In this document: piece after piece, positions 1 to 9,251 of the stretch
Layout of the letters: each line of letters begins with the position of its first letter
Position numbering within the stretch: position 1 is the stretch's first letter
From: Chrysomallon squamiferum
Lineage: Eukaryota > Mollusca > Gastropoda > Neomphalida > Peltospiridae
DNA: 15,000 nt
Assembly: GCA_012295275.1 (NCBI GenBank)
Contig: CM022674.1
Location: 2,128,242 to 2,143,241, forward strand
Reading direction: 5' to 3'
Notes under the pieces: model-generated
Database searches by the model: none
Seen by the model: only the letters and a program-made list of their open reading frames with translations
What the model was told of the DNA's origin: nothing
Position numbers and translations under genes: made by a program

Positions 1-5
1 CCATT

Positions 6-6
<1 letters not shown>

Positions 7-62
<56 letters not shown>

Positions 63-180
63 GTAGATACATACATACATACATAAATATGTCCATACCC
101 ATGCACAAACATACTTAGATACATACATACATACATACATAAATATGTATGTACATATTTAAATACATGCATGCATAGTC
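7..180. repeat. (CA)n, (TA)n and (TACA)n microsatellites
   Basis: A (CA)n run of about 24 units (7-55) passes into a short (TA) run (55-62) and then into imperfect TACA tetranucleotides (about 65-85 and 120-145). It is simple-sequence DNA with no coding potential. Confidence 0.97.
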
Positions 181-276
181 CAAAATGTATATTATATTTC
201 ATACATATGATAAAATACATGCATTATATTTCAGTCCAAAAAATTACAGTATAACCAAAAAAATAATTGTTATTTT

Positions 277-614
277 CATGTGTATATTAACATACAGAAT
301 TAACCACACCTAAAAATTATTGTAAATAATTCATTATATTTCATGTGTATGGTAAATTACAGTATTAACCACATCTAAAAATGAATTATAAATAATTCAT
401 TATATTTCATGTGTATATTAACATACAGTATTTAACTACATCTAAAAATGTATTGTAAATAATTCATTATATTTCATGTGTATATTAACATACAGAATTA
501 ACCACACCTAAAAATATATTGTAAATAATTCATTATATTTCATGTGTAATGTTAACATACACTAGTAACCACATCTAAAGATGTATCTGCCTATAACCAA
601 TTGTATTTCGTGGC

Positions 615-647
<33 letters not shown>

Positions 648-681
648 TGTGTGTTAACATACAGTATCAGTGAAGATGTAG
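277..681. repeat. ~66-bp tandem repeat, about six copies, last one interrupted by (GT)n
   Basis: The motif CATGTGTAT recurs at 277, 342, 408, 475 and 541, giving periods of 65 to 67 bp. Each unit continues with a TTAACATACAG-like stretch, ACCACAYCTAAAAAT and TTGTAAATAATTCATTATATTT. A sixth copy begins near 609 as TTTCGTGGC, and its GTGT segment has grown into a (GT)n tract (616-654) before TTAACATACAGTATCAG resumes at about 653. More diverged copies may reach back to about 190. It is non-coding; whether it is a local minisatellite or part of a dispersed satellite cannot be told from one locus. Confidence 0.9.
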
Positions 682-1045
682 TCTGATCATTATCCTCTCT
701 GTTACAGTTATTAACTGTTGAGATAGACTCGGATCAATAAACAGAGCCGTATTTTGGATCAGATCTCTCATTAATCTCCCCCAGTGTTGGTTGTTAACTG
801 GGGGGTGGGGGGTGGAGGGGATGGGGGTGTCACGGAGTAGTGCAATGTTTTGTTTCATTGACTGTGAAGTCTTACAAGCTACCTAGTGTTACGATTTCAT
901 CCAGTTTTGGAAATTTTTACAATTTTTGCTTTGTCTTTTCATTTATTTTTATTTTTATTTTTTTATTATTATTATTATTATTATTAATTTTTTTTAATTG
1001 TTAAAATATTGTTTTTTTTTTATCTGGAGTTGTTTTTGTTTCTGA

Positions 1046-1076
<31 letters not shown>

Positions 1077-3230
1077 TTGTATATTTTATTTGTAATTGTT
1101 TTTTGTTGTTTGTTTGTTTGTGGGTTTTTTATTCTTGTTTTTAATGGGTTTATTTTTTTTGGGACAATGACCTGTATTTTTTATATTTTAAAAGCAAGTA
1201 TTTTTTAAATTGTAGTTTTCTAATATTTTTAAAATAAGGGCAAGATGTTATATTTTTGATTTGATTTTCGTTGAATTATGGATTTTTATTCATAATAAAA
1301 ATAATAATAACAATATATTTAGCAGTTGTATTAGTAGCGTTAATAAAAAAAACAATAATGTTATAATTATGAAATAAAATCTCTTTTTAATAATCAGATA
1401 TCTTATTTCAAATTTGTTTAGATTTTTTTTTTTAATTGCAGAAATATTTTTAAAAATATTTTTTAAAAAGGATTTCTTCATTTAGCCAGAAAATTTATTT
1501 CGAAAATGATTATACTTATAATTGCTTTTTTTTATATAACCAGAAAAAGAATAACATTGATTATTTTTCTCATTTCTTTTTCTTTTCTTCTTCTTCTTCT
1601 TCTTCTTCTTCTTCATATTTTTGAAATCCTGATAAAAGCTTTGAATCTGAAAATGATGTAAGGATTCCTTTTAAAATAAGAGAATATAATTCATTTTGTT
1701 GCATATAGGTTCTATCTAGATATTTTTTACAATGTTGTCTTTTATTTATTTATTTTTACATCATTTTTTGATAACAGAATTTAGTTACAATTAGTAATGT
1801 GAGATGCATGTAATATAAAAATAAAGGATAATAGGTTAAAAAAAATGGCATTGTTACTTTGTCACTTCCTGATTGAAATGTTTTTTTTTTTTTTTTTTTT
1901 TTTTTTTGCATTGTTTATTTATTTATTTTATTATTTATTTATTAATTTAAATATTTGTTTTAACAAACCAGCTGTGTTAGTTTGATTGGAATGGGAAATC
2001 AGTAGATATAAACAGATATTAAAAACTGATTAGTCATTCTTGTGTTTCTTAAGCAATCATTCTAACCCCAGGGACATGGCATTGTCCATTATAATCTGCT
2101 GTGAGATAAAAATAATAATAACAAAAAAAAAAAAAAAAAGTCATTCTAATTTTGGTGATAATAATAAAATTGGATTTACACAAAATTTTCATGTAATTAA
2201 AAAAAAAAAAAAAGGTTACCTAATTTTCTCTTCATCCATTATCAAGTTGAGAACAAAAAAAAAAAAAAAAAAATCAATAAATCAATAAATTATAAAAATA
2301 AAAGAAATCTGTTTATGAGTATTTAGCACCTAATCAAATTATGTCTATTGTCATCATCAACAAAGCTTACAAAAGCTTCTTTTTATTGTTATTTTTTAAG
2401 CTAGTTAATGATGCATTATTAATTTATTTTATTTTAATTTTTTTTTTTTTTTTGTTATTATTAATATTTATGTTTGACACAGATAAAATAATTGATTTTG
2501 ATGGTTATATTTTTTCTACCTCTGATTAAGATATAATGTTGTTTTATATTGTGTGTATATATATATATATATATGTATGTTTATTGTTTGTTTCTTGTAA
2601 GGAATATGAACTTAATAATTACAATAATACAATAAAGCAATAATAATAGTAATAGCATAATAATAATGATAATCATAATAACAACAATAATAATAACAAT
2701 AATAATCTTCATATTAATAATAATAATAACAATAACAATAATAATAAGAAAATAACAATAATAATAACAATATCAAATAACAATAATAATAATAATAATA
2801 AGAAAAGAAGAACAAGAAGAATTTCTGTGCTGAAAATAACATACTTATTTCTGTGCTGGAAAGGAATATATATATATATATATATATGGGACACAGAGAC
2901 CTAAAACGTACTTTTAACAGGAAACGAAGGTTGTTTATAATTAGCTATTTTAATAAGCATCTGTAATCACCTTACTCATTGATTAGTTTTTGAAATTAGC
3001 CTCATCCTCAGCCTCAATCCAATTATGATGGAAAAAGTCATTAGTGGGTTTTAACACTCTAGTGAACATGTTTGTTTTGCACCGAGTTTTCTGCCTGACT
3101 CAGTCTTGTAGGGTGAATCTGTTAGAGGAGTGCAACTCTCAGTTTTTGTGGATTATTTTTTTGTGTCTGTCTGGATATGTGTCTGTCTGTGCGTAAATCC
3201 ATGTGTAGATCTTTCTGTTGTTTTCTGTGT
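682..3230. other. Gene-poor AT-rich stretch with microsatellites
   Basis: No supported exon. It holds simple repeats: (TTA)n at about 962-985, (TA)n at 1047-1068, (TTC)n at about 1585-1613, a T run at about 1880-1906, (ATTT)n at about 1912-1945, three long A runs (about 2121-2139, 2198-2213 and 2255-2273), (TA)n near 2555-2573 and 2865-2887, and (AAT)n-type DNA at 2620-2815. The 3' part is probably intron of the + strand gene whose last exon starts at 3793. A higher-complexity island at about 667-900 is treated under findings. Confidence 0.6.
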
Positions 3231-3233
3231 TTT

Positions 3234-3606
<373 letters not shown>

Positions 3607-3764
3607 CCCCTATTAGAAATACATTTTTTTAAACAAAAATTACAGACATAAAAACATTCACAGCTATATGGACATGTAATTAATTATTAAGACTATTTTA
3701 TGTGGTTATTTTTTTTTTTTTTTTTTTAAATTAACTTTCATTCACAAATCAAATGCACTCAGCT

Positions 3765-3792
3765 GATAACTAATTTTTTGTGTGTTTTACAG
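3765..3792 (+). promoter_or_regulatory. Branch site, polypyrimidine tract and 3' splice site of the + strand last exon
   Basis: A branch-point-like AACTAAT (about 3768-3774) is followed by TTTTTTGTGTGTTTTACAG, ending in AG at 3791-3792. Sequence complexity and open-frame character change abruptly just after this point. The spacing of branch site and AG is typical of metazoan introns. Confidence 0.8.
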
Positions 3793-5421
3793 AATTTCCC
3801 TTGTCGCCAAGGCGAAGCAGAGCGACAACCTCTTTTGACAGAAGATCAAGAGGGAAGGGAAACAACTCCAGCCGTGAACCAGAACGGATCTAACAACAAC
3901 AGAGTAGTGGAACTTGGCAAATCAGGTAATAGTCTGCCTGAACACACAACAAGGGACACAACTCCGGAGCAGACAGGGGACACAACTCCGCTGATAGAAA
4001 ATCCTCATCATTCGGAGTTTGGCCTGTCCCAGTCGGACAGCAGTCTGAACTCAAACAACCCTTTCAGACTGAGTGCCCAGACGGAGTACACTCCACCTCC
4101 AGACGACGTCGTCTGCAGCTACGTCGGCTACAGCAGCAACAACAACATCTTCGTCAGTAGCCTCTGGGACCACAGGAACAACAGCTACCACAACAACTCG
4201 CCGAAGTGTCTGCTGCGCAGCGAGTCGCTGCCAGTGAGCGCCGGTGTGGATGTGCACGGACATCACCGGTTCAACCCTTCGTACCTGACCCAGGCTGATC
4301 ACAGCCGCTCCCTGGGCGAGGCACAAGCCAGGTACGACAGCAGCTCCCTGGTGTACCAGTCCAGTATGGTGGATCCAGGTAGCAGACAGTCCAGCATGGA
4401 TTCGTCATGTGCGGATCCAGGTAAGAAACAATCCAGTTTGGATTCTTCATGTGCAGAGGATCCAGGTAAAAGACAGTCCAGTGTTGATCCAGTGTGCGTG
4501 GATCCAGGTAAGAAACAATCCAGTTCGGATTCTTCGTGTGTGGATCCAGGTAAGAAACAGTTCAGTGTGGATTCTTCAAGTTTTGATCCAGGTAAGAAAC
4601 AGTGTAGTGTGGATTCTTCATATGTGGATCCAGGTGAAAAACAATCCATTGTAGATTCTTCAGGTTTGGATCCAGGTAAAAAACAATCCAGTTTGGATTC
4701 TTCATGTGTGGATCCAGGTAACAGACAGTCCAGTATTGATTCAACGTGCATGGATCCAAGTAAGAAACAAGTTTCTTCAGGTCTGGATTCAAGTGAAAAA
4801 CAATCCACTGTGGATTCTGCGAATCTGGATCCAAGTGACAGACAGTCATCGTCCACTGTGGATTCGTCTGGTTTGGATCCAGGTGAGAGACAATCCAGTG
4901 TGCCGTCATCAAGTGTTAACCCATCCAGCTCAGACAGAGTCGCTGGGTCTGGTGTTGATGAGTCGTCATCACCCAGTGTCGACAATAGTCCAAAACAGTC
5001 CACCAGTGATAACACTGAAACAGCGTCCAGCATTAGACAGTCCAGTTCTGAACGTTTCGTCAGACAGTCCAACGTGGATGGACAGTCCAGTTTAGACTGT
5101 CCAGATCCAGATGACAAATGGAGTAAAATCTCACCTGATGCAAAGGATGCAGAGATTTCCAGTGAACGTGATAACGAAACATTAAATTTGCAGCAGATGT
5201 CTGCGGATAGTGTAAAGGGAGATAACTCACCACCGACAGCTTCGTGTGGTGAGAGAGGAAGCGACACCGAAGAGTGCAGCAGTGAAGGGAAAGATAACTC
5301 TGGTAGGAGATGTGGTGAAAAGGTTGTCCCTAAGGACAGAAGGTTGGTGAAGAGACCAGTGTTTGATAAGAATGCTCTGGAGACATTACTGTCTTCTGAA
5401 AAGCAATCCACTTTACTTTAA
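3793..5421 (+). CDS. Last coding exon of an unrecognised gene: Ser-rich tail with 14-residue repeats
   Basis: The exon opens in phase 0 after the AG at 3791-3792, starts Asn-Phe-Pro-Cys and runs 542 codons to TAA at 5419-5421. No initiator is expected, since upstream exons lie outside or are hidden in the repeats. No known fold is visible; the sequence is hydrophilic, Ser/Asp/Gln-rich and probably disordered. Exon residues about 12-17 (ERQPLL) and about 66-71 (DTTPLI) fit the acidic di-leucine sorting pattern [DE]xxxL[LI]. NPF occurs near residue 90 and PPPDD near 105. RSESLP (about 145-150) fits the 14-3-3 mode 1 pattern. From residue 194 to about 375 there are about 13 copies of DPGKKQSSLDSSCV-like repeats, with basic-x-Ser sites. 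The C-terminus STLL fits a class I PDZ ligand. These motifs suggest the cytoplasmic tail of a membrane protein or a scaffold, but that is inference. GC content is far above the flanks. Antisense and other-frame ORFs over it are shadows. Confidence 0.85.
   Translation, partial: NFPCRQGEAERQPLLTEDQEGRETTPAVNQNGSNNNRVVELGKSGNSLPEHTTRDTTPEQTGDTTPLIENPHHSEFGLSQSDSSLNSNNPFRLSAQTEYTPPPDDVVCSYVGYSSNNNIFVSSLWDHRNNSYHNNSPKCLLRSESLPVSAGVDVHGHHRFNPSYLTQADHSRSLGEAQARYDSSSLVYQSSMVDPGSRQSSMDSSCADPGKKQSSLDSSCAEDPGKRQSSVDPVCVDPGKKQSSSDSSCVDPGKKQFSVDSSSFDPGKKQCSVDSSYVDPGEKQSIVDSSGLDPGKKQSSLDSSCVDPGNRQSSIDSTCMDPSKKQVSSGLDSSEKQSTVDSANLDPSDRQSSSTVDSSGLDPGERQSSVPSSSVNPSSSDRVAGSGVDESSSPSVDNSPKQSTSDNTETASSIRQSSSERFVRQSNVDGQSSLDCPDPDDKWSKISPDAKDAEISSERDNETLNLQQMSADSVKGDNSPPTASCGERGSDTEECSSEGKDNSGRRCGEKVVPKDRRLVKRPVFDKNALETLLSSEKQSTLL
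4372..4920 (+). repeat. 42-bp in-frame coding minisatellite (~13 copies)
   Basis: The unit encodes D-P-G-K-K-Q-S-S-[LV]-D-S-S-C-V. Units start at 4372, 4414, 4459 (previous unit one codon longer), 4501, 4543, 4585, 4627, 4669, 4711 and 4753, then become irregular to about 4920. The first ten are nearly uniform; the last three are diverged (DSSEKQ, DPSDRQ, DPGERQ). Because 42 is a multiple of three, all frames on both strands tend to stay open, which explains a 370-codon antisense ORF. Most units carry GGATCCAGGTAAG-like DNA, which resembles a 5' splice site (see findings). Confidence 0.95.
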
Positions 5422-5442
5422 CCTTTCATTTTGATTACAGTC

Positions 5443-5535
5443 TTGTGTGTGTGTGAGTGTGTGTGTGTGTTTGTGTGTGTATGTGTGTGTTCATGTGTTG
5501 TGTGTGCGAGTGTGTGCATGTGTTTGTGTGAGTGT

Positions 5536-5575
<40 letters not shown>

Positions 5576-5658
5576 ATGTGTTTGTGTGTGAGAGTGTGTA
5601 TGTGTGTGTGCGTGTGTGCTTGTGTGTGCTTGTGTGTGTGTGAGTGTGTGTGTGTGTT
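5443..5658 (+). repeat. (TG)n-rich 3' UTR segment
   Basis: An imperfect (TG)n tract of about 215 bp, interrupted by GAGTG, CATG and CTTG variants, starts about 20 bp after the stop codon of the + strand gene. If transcribed it gives a long UG-rich 3' UTR, the kind of RNA bound by CELF/TDP-43-type proteins (family knowledge; binding here is inference). The short Val-Cys ORFs through it are artefacts. Confidence 0.93.
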
Positions 5659-5673
5659 GTAAAGTGATGTTTA

Positions 5674-5684
5674 AATAAATTAAA
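5674..5684 (+). terminator. Candidate polyadenylation signal AATAAA / ATTAAA
   Basis: AATAAA (5674-5679) overlaps ATTAAA (5679-5684) about 255 bp after the stop codon of the + strand last exon and directly after the (TG)n tract. It is the first canonical hexamer downstream of the stop. In AT-rich DNA such hexamers are common, so the call rests on position. Confidence 0.5.
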
Positions 5685-6408
5685 AAATTTTAGGTCATCA
5701 ATTCCACAAAATTCATAAATATTGCTCTATTAGTTTATATTTTACACATGAAAAAACAATCTAAGAAGAAAAGAAGAAGAAGAAGAAAATAAAAAACAGG
5801 TCTGCATTCATTTAAGAACAGTTAATGGATACTGAAAAAACCAGACTCAAAAGTGATGAAGAAGAAGAAAAAAAATTAAAATATTTGTGAATGTATATTC
5901 TATAACCTCCATATAAAAAGAATACTGAATGGATAAGCTTGCGTGAACATCTAAGAATTGATTTGTCAACAAGATGGGATCCATTTGTAAACTGATTTAG
6001 ATTGTAAACAACATTCATTTAGTTTGTAAACACAGTTCCATTGGTTTGTAAGAAAAAATATACTGACACACACAGACACACATACATATGGCATGCACAC
6101 ATTCTATTTGACATCTCACTTTGTTTTAGTGCTAACACTAGAAGGTTTGTTTATAGACAGTTACGTATTTTTCACAATGCAATTTTCATATAAAAACAAT
6201 TATATCATGTTAACCACAAATGTTTAGCATTAAAATAATCATGTTTAAGCCGAATGTTATTGTTTATATGTGATATGGTATTAAACTGAATTCAACTGAA
6301 TCAGATTATATTTTTTGTTATTATAAAATAAAACCATTATATAATAATAATTATGATGATGATATAATGATGATGATGATGATGCAAACTGACTATTTAA
6401 ATATTACA

Positions 6409-6439
<31 letters not shown>

Positions 6440-7034
6440 AATATCTGTTAGTGAGTATATCAGATTATGTTTGTATATAAAATAGATTGCATTTGAAATC
6501 TTTTAACCCATGGAAATTAATTATTTAATCACACATACACCCAAATTTTGAAATACAAATTTTAAAAAAAAAAATCCCAAAAACTTAGTCCATGTTATTT
6601 TAATCAATACAATAAACAAAGTACACACTAGATAACAATAGATTAATGAGTTTATTGTTGTTTTACAACCATTTTACAGTTGGTGATAGTAACAGTAATG
6701 ATAACAGTGAGGATTTCCTGACACAAACATCATCAGCAGATTGCTTTATTTACACACAAATTAATTAGAATATTTCTTTTGTTAATAATATCTAACTTAC
6801 AACATTACATAAATCTCTGCTAACATATGTTAAATAATAACAATAACATCTTTAGCCATAACACACCATTGTAACAGCCGAAAAAAAAAAAAAAAAATTT
6901 TTAATTTTAAGTCTGGTGTGTTTGAATATAATTAATAAATGAGTTATTGCAAAACTTAACAAATGAAATATACTCTGCAAACAAATGTAGTTTTAAAAAC
7001 AATATAAAAAATTTGATAATAAATTATTTTTTTT

Positions 7035-7640
7035 TTTTTTGTAAAACATGCAAACAAACGTCTTTACAAAAACTGAACTTACAAACAGGCTTTACAAACA
7101 AGATTTACAAATAAGATTTACAAAATGCTGAAATTACTAAATGTCTTACTGATAAAATTTAGAAAGAATTTTATTTTATCAAGATGTGATTTATTAGTAG
7201 GATTTTAGAAAAAGGACTGAAAAATAAATGCCTTAAAGAATGTTCTTTTAAATGACAGAATTTAGAAACATGATTTAAAAATGACAGGATTTACAAAAAA
7301 AGAAAAAAAAAATGTTATACAAAAATAGGATTTACAAACATGATTTGTAGAGCAGAATTTACAAATAAGGATAACAGAAAAAAATATTTACAAATTTTAC
7401 AAAGACAGAAATTACAAGTATGCTTTAAAATGAAAGAACAAGATTTACAAAGAGGTTTTACCAAAAAAACAACAGAATTTACAAACACGTTTCACATAAG
7501 AAAAATTATACAACAATACTTCAGAAATATAAAATAAAGTAAAAAACAGCATCGGTAATATTTACAAACAGGGCTTTGTGAAATCACACTTACAAACATC
7601 TGTACCAGTCCTTCGCTTACAAAATGATCTGTCCCAATAA
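7035..7640. repeat. Degenerate TTTACAAA / TTTACAAACA repeat array
   Basis: The words TTTACAAA and TTACAAACA recur about every 15 to 30 bp, for example GATTTACAAACATGATTT, AGATTTACAAATAAG and CAGAATTTACAAACACG. Units are heavily diverged with no constant period, so this looks like an old tandem array of about 17-25 bp units. A shorter set in the opposite orientation (TTTGTAAAC, TTGTAAACA) lies at about 5982-6050. Confidence 0.7.
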
Positions 7641-8327
7641 TTCAACAGTTTTTTTCTTATTTATTTCTTTGACCAAATGACGAAAAATGAATTATATGTC
7701 AGCCAAATCAGGAACAACAGTCTTGTTCAGTAAAAAAAAAAAAAAACCCAAAACTAAAAACAATTCTGCGAAATTAATTATTTTCAAACAGTTAAAAAAA
7801 ACTCTTCAAAGTTTTGTCTCATACCATACTGAATGGACCATTTGAGTATTACCATTTACTGGTCTAAAAATGAATCGGTCCAGTATACTATAAATCTAAT
7901 TAACAATGTCCTATGGCATAAAAGAATCCATTGTATTTCAGATTTAATGTACAGGGATCTTTAACAGGGATCAATCTAGGATGTTACTTAGTCACTATAT
8001 AATCGTCTATCATGGCTTAATCCACAACATTTCAGAGTTAATCCATAAAGATCCAACACAGCATGGATTAAATCCAGTATTTTTGGATGATTGTCTAAAG
8101 AAGCGTTGATTAATCTGCTTCATTACCGAATTCGTAAATAACGTTCTAACAAATATAACGGCATATATTTTTTTGGATTTACTTTTTTCACTCGCTATTT
8201 GTTATGTCAGCTTTAATGTGTTCGATGGTGATAACTATCTTGTTAATGAAGATGAAGATTTAATAGGAGAGACACTTCAGTGAATGGAAGAACTGAAATA
8301 TAAATCTAACATCGAAGGTACTGAGTA

Positions 8328-8395
8328 CCAGTCTATTTGATCACAAACACAAAACCAGTCTATTTAATCACAAACACAAAAACCAGTCTATTTGT
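8328..8395. repeat. 27-28-bp tandem repeat, 2.4 copies
   Basis: CCAGTCTATTT followed by RATCACAAACACAAAA begins at 8328, 8355 and 8383, the third copy being partial. It is non-coding. Confidence 0.9.
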
Positions 8396-8469
8396 ACTTT
8401 GTACCCTGCAGACTATATTTAAAATGTATTTCACATTTCATACAGTTTGGCACGTGATAATAATGTCAA

Positions 8470-8740
8470 TAATGATAATAATAATAATAAAAAAAAAAAA
8501 AAAAAAATAAATAAATAAATAAATTAATAAAATAAATAAATAAATAAATGTATATAAATAAATAATATAATTAAAGTAAAGTAAATAAAATAAATATTTA
8601 ATAACAAAACCAATAATTAATAAAAAAAAAAATAATAATAATAATTATCATTAGCAGAAGAAAAACAAGATGAACAACAACAAAAGCAACCAAAAAAAAC
8701 AACAACAAACAAACAAACAAACAAAAAAAAAAAAAAACAG
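8470..8740. repeat. (AAT)n, (AATA)n and (AAAC)n simple repeats
   Basis: (AAT)n near 8475-8490 is followed by an A run, AAATA/AATA tetranucleotides to about 8590, mixed AT-rich sequence, and AAAC tetranucleotides near 8700-8725 running into poly-A. Confidence 0.95.
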
Positions 8741-9056
8741 TGAAAAGAAAATTTAAAACAATAATTAAAATTTGAAATCATGATAAAGTCTATCACTTTC
8801 CAGTCCCAATAAATAACGACAATAAAAAAAAGCGAAACTGTAAATAAACGAAGAAAGCAACAACAAAGTAAAAATAATAAGCAAAGAAATAAAGAAAGAA
8901 AGAAAAAAGGGAGACAATTTCATTGAGAAATTTTGTTTAAAAACAAAAATGGAAGTTTTATCATGTCTAAACTCTTCTGTCTTTGGCACAGTTACCTTAG
9001 CAACACTAACCTTCCCCCATTAGTCGTAACCATACACAGTTTCTTTTTCTCTAAAA

Positions 9057-9079
9057 ATAATAATAATAATAACAATAGC

Positions 9080-9110
<31 letters not shown>
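9057..9110. repeat. (AAT)n microsatellite
   Basis: AAT trinucleotides with two interruptions (AAC, AGC), downstream of the lectin gene stop codon. It is followed by A-rich DNA to about 9170. Confidence 0.95.
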
Positions 9111-9189
9111 TAAATTAAAAAAACGATAAAAAAAAAAAAAAAAACGAGAAAAAATTAAAATTAAAACTAAACAGGTTGCTACGGTAACA

Positions 9190-9222
9190 CCCCCCCTCCC
9201 CACACACGCGCGCGCGCACAAC
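9190..9222. other. C-rich run and alternating CA/CG tract (Z-DNA-prone)
   Basis: A C-rich stretch (about 9189-9200, G-rich on the lectin sense strand) passes into CACACACGCGCGCGCGCAC (9201-9218), strict alternating purine-pyrimidine sequence rich in CG steps. It lies about 35-60 bp past the lectin stop codon, so it is probably in the 3' UTR. CG/CA alternation is the classical Z-DNA-forming pattern. Confidence 0.7.
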
Positions 9223-9251
9223 ATCTGCCCGACTGGTGTTTCGGAGACTCT

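Larger units (their letters stand above)
5690..8990. other. Convergent 3' intergenic region, AT-rich, no supported gene
   Basis: This is the space between the 3' ends of the two convergent genes. It contains (GAT)n near 6353-6384, a T run at about 6415-6439, poly-A/T runs near 6880-6897, 7027-7040 and 7732-7745, degenerate TTTACAAA repeats (7035-7640), a 27-28-bp tandem repeat (8328-8395) and (AATA)/(AAT)/(AAAC) simple sequence (8470-8740). A 65-codon ORF at 7340-7537 lies inside the degenerate repeat and is not gene-like. An ATTAAA on the - strand (plus-strand 8597-8602) is one possible poly(A) signal for the lectin gene; no AATAAA for that strand is seen between about 8160 and 9252. Confidence 0.6.

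Noticed and set aside
1880-2273. Long T and A runs as tails of SINE/LINE insertions
   Set aside because: No target-site duplications, tRNA-like promoter boxes or reverse-transcriptase fragments next to them were recognised.
4409-5095. + strand ORFs in a second frame (81 and 129 codons)
   Set aside because: Out-of-frame readings of the same coding minisatellite.
4299-5411. A 370-codon antisense ORF opposite the + strand exon
   Set aside because: The 42-bp repeat keeps all frames open. The antisense peptide is only a translation of the repeat (DCFLPGS-type units) and the + frame has a splice acceptor and non-repeat protein-like ends.
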